Source: CAZJCK01 sp964544635 (GTDB lineage: Bacteria; Zixibacteria; MSB-5A5; GN15; FEB-12). From it: a stretch of DNA of 60,158 nucleotides. Both the position numbers and the translations under genes were made by a program. The stretch is taken from positions 1 through 60,158 of the forward strand of contig CAZJCK010000010.1 in NCBI GenBank assembly GCA_964544635.1. Direction: 5' to 3'. Below the pieces are notes generated by a model that saw nothing but the letters and a program-made list of their open reading frames with translations, made no database searches and was not told where the DNA came from. Numbering within the stretch: position 1 is the stretch's first letter; each line of letters starts with the position of its first letter. Positions 9,395-18,275 of the stretch are shown one piece after another.

Positions 9395-9762
9395 GACTCA
9401 TTTGAACCTGTTTTACGTTGACGATCGAGGGCCGACACCGCCGACGCCTCATCTTCGATACCTACTCAATACCGCGACAACATTAAGGCCCGATTAAGTT
9501 GAGGTAAGGTGTTGGTGAGGATTTCGGCGGTACCGCCGGCCGCAACCGATCGGTCGCAGTAACCGGCTGTGAACCAGTCGATTGGCTGTTGGCGGGGATA
9601 GCCGGGACGGTGCCGGTCTCACAAATTCCGTGGTTCGCAGCACAACTCATCGCTTTTTGGCAGATTTTGTAAACAATACCGGCCCGTTTTCGTTTTACTC
9701 TCAGTCCCCGCCAGACATCACGAGCGGGGCTATTGTGCCTATAAAAGAGAGTGTATGAAGCG
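9395..9762. promoter_or_regulatory. Leader of the RND efflux operon with palindromes
   Basis: No gene is seen here. It holds a perfect 14-bp palindrome CGGCGGTACCGCCG (9525-9538), a second palindrome ACCGATCGGT (9545-9554), and a CCCCGC/GCGGGG inverted repeat (9706-9711 with 9724-9729) close to the efflux start. No regulator gene adjoins. The palindromes are candidate operators for the efflux genes; a convincing -35/-10 pair was not found. Confidence 0.35.
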
Positions 9763-10884
9763 ATGAAATCCATGAAACGACTGTTCTCCAGCGCCGTCCT
9801 TTTTGCCGCGGCGCTCCTTCACACTAACGCGGCGGCACAGGGTCCGCCAACCCTTGTCGTAACCGAACCGGTAGCCTCGATGGAGTTCCATGACCAGGTC
9901 ACCCTGGTGGGACGCAGCGAGGCCAAAATTCACAGCGAGATTGTTTCCGAGGTATCGGGCCGGGTGACTGCCATCGATGCCGCCGAAGGGAACTGGATCG
10001 GCGCCGACAAGCCGCTGGTGTCGATCGACAGCAACCGGATCGCGCTGCGCCTGCGGGCCAAGGATGCCGAAGCGATGCAGGCTAAAGCCCAGGCGGAGCT
10101 GGCCGACGACGCTCACCAGCGGGCCAGCGAGTTGTTTGGCCGCGACCTGATCAGCGAGACAACACTCGATTCCGCCCGGGTGTCGGCGATTGCCGCCCGC
10201 GAGCGGTACCGACAGCTCGATGCCGAGCGTGACCAGCTCGCGCTCGATCTCGACAATTGCACGATACGCGCTCCCTACTCCGGCTATACCCTGCGGCGCA
10301 TGGTTGATGTCGGCGAGTGGGTGAACCAGGGGACGCCCGTCTACCAGATGGTCGACCTTTCGCAGGTCATCATTGCGGTCGACCTGCCGGAACGGTATTA
10401 CGGTCAGCTGGATATCGGCAGTCCCGCCAGTATCGTGGTGTCGGGTGATTCGGCCAACGGCTACACCGGCACTGTTACCGGTATCGCCCGGTCGGCATCG
10501 AATGAAACGCATACTTTCCCGGTGCTGATTACCGTGAAGAACCCGAACGGCAAGATTGCCGGTGGCAAGCTGGTGCGCGCCACGCTGTCACTGAAAAAGG
10601 TTTTTACCAGCCTTGCGGTGCACAAGGATGCAATCGTCCGCCAGGGACTGCAGACGGCGGTCTATACGGTCAATGACGGCAAGGCGATGATGATACCGGT
10701 GATGACATCGTCCACCGACGGTAAGATGATCGCGGTGGAAAGCCCGCAACTGACCGAAGGCATGCCGGTGGTGGTGCGTGGCAACGAACGCATCTTCCCC
10801 AACGCGCCGGTGCAGATTTCCGGTCAACAAACCAAGAACGACAGTGTCGCAACCGTCCCGGCCTCGGCGACCGGCCGCGAATAG
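9763..10884 (+). CDS. RND efflux periplasmic adaptor (HlyD/AcrA family)
   Basis: A 373-residue membrane-fusion protein that links an inner-membrane RND pump to an outer-membrane channel. It has a Sec signal peptide (KRLFSSAVLFAAALLHTNAAAQ region), a lipoyl/biotinyl half-motif (SEVSGRVTAID), a coiled-coil hairpin (about 95-155), the second lipoyl half (TIRAPYSGYTLRR) and beta-barrel and membrane-proximal domains. The frame opens at GTG 9751; ATG 9763 or 9772 better fits the signal peptide. It is 15 bases ahead of the pump gene; no TolC-like gene is nearby. Confidence 0.92.
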   Translation: MKSMKRLFSSAVLFAAALLHTNAAAQGPPTLVVTEPVASMEFHDQVTLVGRSEAKIHSEIVSEVSGRVTAIDAAEGNWIGADKPLVSIDSNRIALRLRAKDAEAMQAKAQAELADDAHQRASELFGRDLISETTLDSARVSAIAARERYRQLDAERDQLALDLDNCTIRAPYSGYTLRRMVDVGEWVNQGTPVYQMVDLSQVIIAVDLPERYYGQLDIGSPASIVVSGDSANGYTGTVTGIARSASNETHTFPVLITVKNPNGKIAGGKLVRATLSLKKVFTSLAVHKDAIVRQGLQTAVYTVNDGKAMMIPVMTSSTDGKMIAVESPQLTEGMPVVVRGNERIFPNAPVQISGQQTKNDSVATVPASATGRE

Positions 10885-10899
10885 CTACAGAGCAGAGTC

Positions 10900-13800
10900 A
10901 TGAATCTGATAAAATCATCAATACGCTACCCCGTCAGCGTGATCGTCGGCGTACTGATCGCGGCCATGGCCGGCTACGTAGCGCTGACATCGGTGCCGAT
11001 TCAGCTCACCCCCGATGTCCAGCGACCGATCATCACCGTCAGTACCAGCTGGTTCGGGGCCTCACCGCAGGAGATCGAGCGCGAGATCATTGAGGAACAG
11101 GAAGAGTTCCTCAAGTCACTCGAGGGTCTGGAGCGGATGAACTCCGAGTCGCAAAACGGCCAGGGGACGATCACGCTGGAATTCGCCGTTGGCACCAATA
11201 TCGAGTCAGCACTCGTCAAAGTTACCAACAAGCTCAACGAGGTGCCGGAATACCCGGTCAACGCCGACCGTCCGATCATCACCTCCACCGGACCATTCGA
11301 GAACATCATCGGCTGGTTCATCCTGACATCGAACGACACCACGACGTACGTGCCGCACCAGTTTTCCCTGGCCGACGAAATGGTCAAACCGCGCATGGAA
11401 CGTGTCGAGGGGGTGGCGCAGGTCAACATCTTCGGCGGCCAGGAGCGCGAGCTGCACGTTACCTTTGATCCCGAACTCCTGGCTTCGAGCGGCATCACTA
11501 TCCAGCAGCTCGCCGCCGCGCTGCGCACCCAGAACACCGACATCTCGGGCGGCGATTTCGACGAGGGTAAGCGCCGCTACGTGGTGCGAACGTTGTCGCG
11601 GTTTGAGTCGGTCGCGGATGTCGAGCAGACCATTGTGACGGTGCGCAACGGAGCGCCGATTCGGGTACTCGACATTGCCGATGTCGAGCTGGGCTACCGC
11701 AAAGCAGTAGCGCAGGTGCGACACATGGGTCGCCCGGCCCTGGCAATCGCTGCCCAGCGCCAGATCGGCGCCAATGTCCTCGAGGTCACTGACGGCCTGC
11801 TCGTTGCGGTCGATGAAATCAACAAAGAGGTCCTGAATGAGCGCGGCCTGCACCTGCAGAATGTGTACAACCAGACCGGCTATATCAATTCAGCTATCGA
11901 CCTGGTGTTCACCAACCTCTACCTCGGATCATTCCTTGCGGTGGTGGTGTTGTTCTTGTTCCTGCGATCAGTCTCGTCGATCCTCGTGATCGGCCTGTCG
12001 ATACCGATCTCGATCGTGGTGACATTCGTCACCATGTACCTGTTCGGTCGTACGATTAACGTGGTGTCACTGGCCGGCATGGCGTTCGCCGTCGGGATGG
12101 TGGTGGACAATGCTATCGTCGTGCTCGAAAATATCTATCGGCATTTACAGATGGGCAAGGGGCGCTGGGAGGCTGCATACGACGGCACCCGCGAGGTCTG
12201 GGGCGCAGTGCTCGCCTCGACCGTGACGACGGTTGCCGTCTTCCTGCCGATCGTGTTTGTCGAGGAGCGCGCCGGACAGTTGTTCCGCGATATCGCCATC
12301 GCCATCTCCAGCGCCATCGTGATGTCGCTGATCGTCGCCATGACCGTCATACCGTCGCTGTCATCCCGGGTGCTGAAGGTCGCATCGAACAACAAGGGCA
12401 AACAAAGCGAAAAGAACCGCCTGGCGCGTTTGGCCGAACAGATTGCGCACTTCGTCGACTATATCAATCGCAAGCTGTGGCGACGAATCGCTGCCGTCGC
12501 CGGTATCATCGCCGTCTGTATCGGTTTAACGGTGTTCCTGCTGCCGGATGCCGAGTATCTTCCCAACGGCAACCAGAACCTGGTAACCGGGTTCATGCTG
12601 CCGCCGCCGGGTTACAACCTCGATGAAATGATCGCTGCCGGTAAGACTATCGAGTCGCAGATCAGCTATCTCTGGGAGACCGATCCGGCGGTGGCCGACA
12701 CCCTGCCCGGTGGCGGTATGGACAACTTCTTCTTCGTTGCCCTGCCCGGCAGCGCTTTCATGGGCTTGCGCTCGCGCGACATGGAGCGCGGCCGCGAACT
12801 GTTGCCGGTCGCAAATGCGGCTCTGCAATCGATACCCGGCGCCATCGGTTTCGCCAACCAGGCATCGTTGTTTGCCGGATCGTTCTCCGGAACGCGAACC
12901 GTCGAGGTGAACATCACAGGACCCGAACTGCCCAAAGTTTTGAACATCGCCATGGGGGTCTTCCAGCAGGTCAACCAGGTGTTGCCCGGCTCATCCGCCC
13001 GACCGGTACCGGGCCTCGATCTCGGCAATCCGGAGGTGCAGGTCTACCCCGATCGCGCCCGCGCCGCCGACCTGGGGATGACGGCGCAGGAGATCGGCCT
13101 GTCGGTCAGTGCACTGGTGGATGGCTGGATTGTCAGTGAATACTGGTACCAGGGTCGCGAGATTGACATGCTGCTCAAGGGGCGCAGTGACTGGGTGCAG
13201 CATACGCAAAATATTGAGGCATTGCCGCTTGCCTCAGGGACCGGCAGCGTGATCCAGCTTGGCGATGTTGCCACTGTCGCCCAGCGCCAGGGTCCGGTGC
13301 AGGTCAATCATGTCGAGCGGCAACGCGCCGTTTCGATCCTGATTCAGTTGGCCGACGACATCCCGCTGGAAGCCGCGATCGATCGGATTGAAGAACAGAT
13401 CGTGGCACCACTGCGGGAGCAGGGCACTATCGGCGGCATTTATGATATCTCGATGAGCGGTGCAGCCGATGACCTCTCAAACCTGCGTGAAGCCCTGCTC
13501 GACAACTTCCACATCGCCATCGTGCTCACCTACCTGCTGCTGGCCGCCCTCTTCCAGTCGTTCACCTATCCGCTGGTGATCCTGGTGACGGTACCGCTTG
13601 CAACCTTCGGCGGCGTGCTTGGCCTGCGCCTGGTACAACTGTTCGACAGCATGCAGCAACTCGACGTATTGACCATGCTCGGCTTCGTCATCCTGGTCGG
13701 GACGGTGATCAACAACTCGATTCTCATTGTCCACCAGGCGCTGAACCAGATGCGCGACGGCGCCGAACCGCGCGAAGCCGTCAAGGAATCGGTACGGCTC

Positions 13801-14061
13801 CGTGTGCGGCCGATCCTCATGTCCACCGGTACTTCGGTACTCGGTATGCTGCCGCTGGTTGTCATGCCCGGCGCCGGTTCGGAATTGTACCGGGGCCTCG
13901 GCTCGGTGGTGGTCGGGGGGCTGGCGCTGTCATCGGTCGTGACACTTTTGCTCACACCGCTGGTCTTCTCGCTCATACTCGAGACCGCATCCCGCATTCG
14001 AGTTCTCCTGGGAGTACAGGAATACCCCGATAAGATCAGCACTGCCGATTCCGGCAATTGA
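10900..14061 (+). CDS. RND efflux permease (AcrB/HAE1-like)
   Basis: A 1053-residue proton-driven trimeric pump of the inner membrane. It shows the duplicated RND layout: N-terminal helix, large periplasmic loop, six helices, then a repeat. The TM4 segment GMAFAVGMVVDNAIVVLENI carries the proton-relay Asp and family signature. It begins 15 bases after the adaptor gene, so both form one operon. HAE1-type substrates are hydrophobic or amphiphilic drugs, but the true substrate cannot be read from sequence. Length is normal. Confidence 0.95.
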   Translation: MNLIKSSIRYPVSVIVGVLIAAMAGYVALTSVPIQLTPDVQRPIITVSTSWFGASPQEIEREIIEEQEEFLKSLEGLERMNSESQNGQGTITLEFAVGTNIESALVKVTNKLNEVPEYPVNADRPIITSTGPFENIIGWFILTSNDTTTYVPHQFSLADEMVKPRMERVEGVAQVNIFGGQERELHVTFDPELLASSGITIQQLAAALRTQNTDISGGDFDEGKRRYVVRTLSRFESVADVEQTIVTVRNGAPIRVLDIADVELGYRKAVAQVRHMGRPALAIAAQRQIGANVLEVTDGLLVAVDEINKEVLNERGLHLQNVYNQTGYINSAIDLVFTNLYLGSFLAVVVLFLFLRSVSSILVIGLSIPISIVVTFVTMYLFGRTINVVSLAGMAFAVGMVVDNAIVVLENIYRHLQMGKGRWEAAYDGTREVWGAVLASTVTTVAVFLPIVFVEERAGQLFRDIAIAISSAIVMSLIVAMTVIPSLSSRVLKVASNNKGKQSEKNRLARLAEQIAHFVDYINRKLWRRIAAVAGIIAVCIGLTVFLLPDAEYLPNGNQNLVTGFMLPPPGYNLDEMIAAGKTIESQISYLWETDPAVADTLPGGGMDNFFFVALPGSAFMGLRSRDMERGRELLPVANAALQSIPGAIGFANQASLFAGSFSGTRTVEVNITGPELPKVLNIAMGVFQQVNQVLPGSSARPVPGLDLGNPEVQVYPDRARAADLGMTAQEIGLSVSALVDGWIVSEYWYQGREIDMLLKGRSDWVQHTQNIEALPLASGTGSVIQLGDVATVAQRQGPVQVNHVERQRAVSILIQLADDIPLEAAIDRIEEQIVAPLREQGTIGGIYDISMSGAADDLSNLREALLDNFHIAIVLTYLLLAALFQSFTYPLVILVTVPLATFGGVLGLRLVQLFDSMQQLDVLTMLGFVILVGTVINNSILIVHQALNQMRDGAEPREAVKESVRLRVRPILMSTGTSVLGMLPLVVMPGAGSELYRGLGSVVVGGLALSSVVTLLLTPLVFSLILETASRIRVLLGVQEYPDKISTADSGN

Positions 14062-14083
14062 CGAGTTTTCATGCACCGATAAC

Positions 14084-14117
14084 TACGCAAGAAGCGGCTT
14101 CGGCCGCCTCTTGCGTA
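14084..14117 (+). terminator. Strong UUCG-loop hairpin after the RND operon
   Basis: A 9-bp plus 5-bp stem (84-92/109-117 and 94-98/103-107 of this kilobase) with one mismatch closes on a C(TTCG)G tetraloop. There is no T tract, so it may be a weak or factor-assisted terminator or a transcript-stabilising hairpin. It lies just before the glycosyltransferase start at 14147. Confidence 0.45.
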
Positions 14118-14146
14118 TGCGGGCAAAGCGTGGTTTACTTGGAGGC

Positions 14147-15268
14147 ATGAGAGTACTCGCCCTGGAGCCGTATTATGGCGGCAGCCACAAAGCCTTCCTC
14201 GACGGCTGGATATCGCACAGCCGCCACAGCTGGCGCCTGCTCGACCTGCCGGCCTACAAGTGGAAGTGGCGGATGCGCCATGCACCCTGGACGTTCGCGC
14301 AGCAGTTGCAGGCAACCGGCGAGAATACATACGACTGCATCGTCACGACCGATATGCTCGATGTTGCGCAGTGGCAGGGACTCGCGCAGCAACCGTTGGC
14401 CGCACTCCCCATACTCGTCTACTTTCATGAAAACCAGCTCACCTACCCGGTACGTAATGAGCACACGCGAGATCTTCACTTCGGTCAGACCAACATTCTC
14501 TCCGCGGCGGCGGCGACCGCGGTCTGGTTCAACTCCGAGTATCATCGCACGTCATTTCTCGATGCTGCCGCTGATCTTCTTGGTCGCATGCCGGACTACC
14601 AGCCGGTCGAGATGGTGGATATCATTCGCCGCAAGTCACAGGTCTGCCCGCCGGGAGTAGCATTGTCGGCCGCAGGTGAGCCGCGGCAAGACGGTCCGTT
14701 GCACATTCTCTGGGCGGCACGGTGGGAGCACGACAAAAATCCGGAGATGTTCTTCGACGGTCTGCGCCAAGCCAGGATGCAAGGCGCGAGCTTTCGACTC
14801 AGCGTGATCGGGGAGCAGTTCCAACTGTCACCCGGCTGCTTCGATCGAGCACAGGCCGAGTTTGCCCCGGAAATTGTATACTGGGGGTTTCTGCCGACTC
14901 GAACTGATTATGAACAGGCGCTGGCCGAGGCTGATCTGTTCGTGTCAACAGCCGATCACGAGTTCTTCGGTATCGCGGCAGCCGAAGCAATACTGGCCGG
15001 CTGTCGCCCGCTGCTACCCAACCGGCTGGCCTATCCTGACCTGCTCAATGGTATTGACGAACGTACGCGCGCACAGGTTTTCTACGATGGGACGATCGAT
15101 GATCTGGCAGTTCGCATTGTCGACCTGTCAACCGACCGGCGGGACCAGGAACCATGGCGGGGCATTGTAGCACAATGTCAGTCCGTGCTTGAACCACTGC
15201 GCTGGAAAAGACTCGCACCCCGCTATGATGACCATCTTGAAGAACTCGTAAGGTCAGCGCCAAACTGA
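14147..15268 (+). CDS. QTMAN-like tRNA-queuosine alpha-mannosyltransferase
   Basis: A 373-residue GT-B glycosyltransferase with an N-terminal DUF3524 domain (LALEPYYGGSHKAF, LPAYKWKWRMRHA, YFHENQLTYP) and a C-terminal GT4-type nucleotide-sugar domain (ILWAARWEHDKNPEMF, ADHEFFGIAAAEAIL). DUF3524/GTDC1 proteins were shown in animals to mannosylate queuosine in tRNA-Asp. The start at 14147 follows GGAGG by six bases; the longer frame from 14111 lacks a ribosome site and overlaps the upstream hairpin. No queuosine synthesis gene is in the window. The family call is strong; tRNA substrate in this bacterium is inference. Confidence 0.82.
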   Translation: MRVLALEPYYGGSHKAFLDGWISHSRHSWRLLDLPAYKWKWRMRHAPWTFAQQLQATGENTYDCIVTTDMLDVAQWQGLAQQPLAALPILVYFHENQLTYPVRNEHTRDLHFGQTNILSAAAATAVWFNSEYHRTSFLDAAADLLGRMPDYQPVEMVDIIRRKSQVCPPGVALSAAGEPRQDGPLHILWAARWEHDKNPEMFFDGLRQARMQGASFRLSVIGEQFQLSPGCFDRAQAEFAPEIVYWGFLPTRTDYEQALAEADLFVSTADHEFFGIAAAEAILAGCRPLLPNRLAYPDLLNGIDERTRAQVFYDGTIDDLAVRIVDLSTDRRDQEPWRGIVAQCQSVLEPLRWKRLAPRYDDHLEELVRSAPN

Positions 15269-15291
15269 GACAAAGACCGCCGGCGGCGGCG

Positions 15292-15927
15292 CTATGACAC
15301 CGTTTCCAGCTCTTCCTCTTTAGCAGCCTGAGCCTTGAACCACTCGTCTGAGAATAGTCGCACCGCATCGAAGATGTACAGCGTCAGCGCCTGGCCGTGT
15401 TCGCTGGCCCCGGCGAGTGATCGGCACGATACCAGTTGCAGCCGGTCCTTGAAGCGACCGACGATATCTTTCTGCGGATCGGAGTAGGTGCGAAGATGCG
15501 CTTCGTTGTCGAAATCGGGCACCGAGGCTATCAGTCGCGCGCCCGGCGGTAACTGGTCGATCACCGCGATGTCGTCGAGATGTTCGAGTACCTCCAGGGC
15601 GATGACAACGTCGTAGTCGTACGGCTGGTACATATCGGTATCGTAGGCGTTGCCGACCCGGAAATCGCCGCGCGGGCATTCCTGCCGGGCCTTGTCGACC
15701 GCCACACTGCTGAAATCAAACCCCCGGTACTCGTAACCGGCCTGGACAATCAGCTTGCCGAGAGTGCCCGTACCGCAGCCGACTTCCAGAACGCGCGGAC
15801 GTCCGTATGACGCCAGAAACTGCAGGATGAGATCGTAGAGAGGTTTGTACCGGTCGGTATCGTAATCTTTGGAATAGATGTCGTCGTAGTATTGTGGTCC
15901 CATTTCGGGACGTCCGGTTGCGGCCAT
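15292..15927 (-). CDS. Class I SAM-dependent methyltransferase
   Basis: A 211-residue cytosolic methyltransferase with motif I LEVGCGTGTLG (about 46-56), an acidic post-I region (YRGFDFSSVAV) and the motif ALEVLEHLDD. The ribosome site AGGAGG sits eight bases before ATG 15927. The substrate is unknown; the EVLEHL form is common in UbiG-like and sugar or lipid methyltransferases. It is convergent with the glycosyltransferase, 23 bases apart. Confidence 0.85.
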   Translation of the reverse strand: MAATGRPEMGPQYYDDIYSKDYDTDRYKPLYDLILQFLASYGRPRVLEVGCGTGTLGKLIVQAGYEYRGFDFSSVAVDKARQECPRGDFRVGNAYDTDMYQPYDYDVVIALEVLEHLDDIAVIDQLPPGARLIASVPDFDNEAHLRTYSDPQKDIVGRFKDRLQLVSCRSLAGASEHGQALTLYIFDAVRLFSDEWFKAQAAKEEELETVS

Positions 15928-16245
15928 CGGGTATCCTCCTATGTCAATGGCTGGTCACAAGATGGATGTCGACTCCGCGACATCTCTGTAGATTGATCGG
16001 CTGCCGGCTCAAAAACTTAACTGCCGGCCGAACTCGCCAGCGTCAGCCAGATGCCGCAGCAACTCACTACCCCCGATAAACGATAAAATAACAACAACTT
16101 AACCGAAGTCTATTTTTGTCCTGACGTAATCTTAATTTGAAATTCCGATTAGAGAGTTGTAGCGGACAAAAGTTTCGATTGTGGTGTTCGGCAGGTTCGC
16201 CGCATCCGGCAACCTTGCCGTCTCATCGGCGTGAGGAGGCACACC
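15928..16245. other. Divergent intergenic region, no gene seen
   Basis: About 320 bases between a minus-strand methyltransferase and the plus-strand OlsF-like gene. It has an AT-rich stretch around 16075-16150, the likely promoter zone, but I see no well-spaced -35/-10 pair and no clear dyad. Confidence 0.5.
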
Positions 16246-18075
16246 GTGAATATACACAGCGAACCGGGCGCATCGCCCTTTTCCATCTCAGTGACCGGTC
16301 CCAGGTCAGTTGGGACGACCGCCTTGACGGCGGTGAAGCCGATTGCCGAACGAGTGCTCCGACTCACAACGCTCGATCGGTTGTATCAACAAACAGCACC
16401 CGACATGACACCGCAGGACTTTGTCGCACGCACGCTTTCGATCCTGCAGGTCGGTTACGAACTATCGGCCGACGACCTGCGCCGGATTCCATCGGACGGC
16501 CCGCTGATCATTACGGCCAATCATCCGTTCGGCGCCGTCGAAGGCATCATCCTGATCGACATACTGTTGCGCGTTCGTCCCGACGCCCGTCTACTGGCCA
16601 ATTTCATACTCAGCCGAATCCCGCAGCTTCGGTCGATCCTCTTTTCGGTCGATCCGTTTGCGGGACGGCATGCCGCGGCCCGGAACATTCGACCGCTTAA
16701 AGAAGCCCTCACCTGGGTTATTCGAGGAGGCGCGCTGGGGCTCTTCCCGGCCGGCGAAGTGGCGCACTGGGATACCCGACGGGGAGCAATCACTGAATCG
16801 GCCTGGCCGGAATCGATGGCGCGATTCATTCGCCGCAGCGGCGCCACCGTTTTGCCGATCTGTTTTGAAGGTGCCAATTCGGCGCTCTTCCAGCTCGCCG
16901 GCATGATTCATAAACGCTTGCGCACTGCCCTGCTGCCGCATGAACTTTTGAACAAACAGAATTCTGTCATACGCATACATGTCGGATCCCCGGTCCAGCA
17001 TAATCGTATCGCCCAGATGCCGTCAAACTCCGAACTGAGCGAGTACCTGCGGATGCGGACGCTTATCCTGGCACAGCGGAAGAACGAGCGGAACAAGAAG
17101 ACGGAGGCCGACTCCACGGCGACCGCGCGCAACCGGGCCGCCCTCGTGCCGGCGGTACCGACCGACCGCCTGCGCTACGAAGTGCGAGCGCTCCCTGAAG
17201 ATTCCCGCCTGTGCGAAACCCGGGACTATACCGTCTACGCCGCCGCCGCCGAACAGATTCCGAATCTGTTAACTGAGATCGGTCGCCTGCGCGAGCTCAC
17301 TTTCCGCGGTGTCGGTGAAGGCACCGGCAATGCCCTCGACATCGACCGCTACGACCAGTACTACCGGCACCTGTTTGTGTGGAACGAAAAGGCCGGCGAC
17401 ATCGTCGGCGCCTACCGTCTGGGCTTGAGTGACCGAATTGTCGCACAGTACGGCACCCGCGGGTTGTACACGCGCACCCTGTATCGCTACGACCGCGATC
17501 TGATCGACCAGATCAGCCCTGCCATCGAGCTGGGTCGGTCGTTTGTTCGACCGAAATACCAGCGGGAATATGCACCTCTACACCTGCTGTGGAAAGGCAT
17601 CGGGCAGTTCGTGGCCCGCCACCGTCAGTATCGCTACCTGTTCGGCCCGGTCAGTATCAGCAGCCGGTACCATTCTGCGGCCATCCAGTTGATGCTCGAC
17701 TATCTCGAACACCATAACTTCAGCCGTGAGCTGTCACGTCTGATCAAACCGGCGCGACCGGTCAAGAAGAGCCGTCACTGCCACTGGAACAGTGAAGTAA
17801 CCGGCCGGTTGATATCCGATCTCGACGAGATCAGCGCGCTGGTGATGGAGATCGAGTCGGGCGCCGCAGGCATTCCGGTCCTGCTCAGACACTATCTGCG
17901 CCTCGGCGGCAAAGTGCTGGGCTTTAACATCGATCCCCGGTTCTCCGACGCTATCGACGGTTTGATCCTGGTCGACCTGCTCAGGGCCGACCCGCGTATC
18001 CTCAAGCGGTACTTCGGCGCCGATCAGGCCAGGATGTACCTGCAGCATCACCAGACCGACGGCGTCGCCGCATAG
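16246..18075 (+). CDS. olsF: Bifunctional aminolipid acyltransferase, OlsF-like
   Basis: A 609-residue fusion. Residues ~50-290 are a PlsC-type lysolipid O-acyltransferase (IITANHPFGAVEG, FPAGEVAH); residues ~330-560 are a GNAT-type acyl-ACP-dependent N-acyltransferase of the OlsB kind (ELTFRGVGEGTGN, YRLGL, ELGRSFVRPKYQ). In OlsF of Serratia and Flavobacterium this domain order makes ornithine lipid, the C-terminal part N-acylating ornithine and the N-terminal part adding the second chain. GTG 16246 has AGGAGG seven bases upstream and is preferred over 16231. The amino acid (ornithine, lysine or glycine) is not predictable. Confidence 0.85.
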   Translation: MNIHSEPGASPFSISVTGPRSVGTTALTAVKPIAERVLRLTTLDRLYQQTAPDMTPQDFVARTLSILQVGYELSADDLRRIPSDGPLIITANHPFGAVEGIILIDILLRVRPDARLLANFILSRIPQLRSILFSVDPFAGRHAAARNIRPLKEALTWVIRGGALGLFPAGEVAHWDTRRGAITESAWPESMARFIRRSGATVLPICFEGANSALFQLAGMIHKRLRTALLPHELLNKQNSVIRIHVGSPVQHNRIAQMPSNSELSEYLRMRTLILAQRKNERNKKTEADSTATARNRAALVPAVPTDRLRYEVRALPEDSRLCETRDYTVYAAAAEQIPNLLTEIGRLRELTFRGVGEGTGNALDIDRYDQYYRHLFVWNEKAGDIVGAYRLGLSDRIVAQYGTRGLYTRTLYRYDRDLIDQISPAIELGRSFVRPKYQREYAPLHLLWKGIGQFVARHRQYRYLFGPVSISSRYHSAAIQLMLDYLEHHNFSRELSRLIKPARPVKKSRHCHWNSEVTGRLISDLDEISALVMEIESGAAGIPVLLRHYLRLGGKVLGFNIDPRFSDAIDGLILVDLLRADPRILKRYFGADQARMYLQHHQTDGVAA

Positions 18076-18092
18076 AAATCCCACCTTAGGAT

Positions 18093-18131
18093 ACAGCCGG
18101 GTCGGTCCACACAACCAGCCGATCCGGCTGT
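18093..18131 (+). terminator. Hairpin after the OlsF-like gene
   Basis: Arms ACAGCCGG (18093-18100) and CCGGCTGT (18124-18131) with an inner TCGG/CCGA extension form a strong stem 18 bases after the stop. The downstream sequence is C/T-rich without a proper T tract, so termination is probable but not certain. Confidence 0.5.
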
Positions 18132-18275
18132 CCGCCTTCTCCTCATGTACCGCTTGAAGTCGTCGACTGTTATTGTTGACGTTCAACCGCCTCCATCCAT
18201 ACCCTGATAGACACTGTCGCAATCGGCCCTCAGCCGCGCGGCATCAAAGTTTGCATACATGGAAGGAGAAATCTG

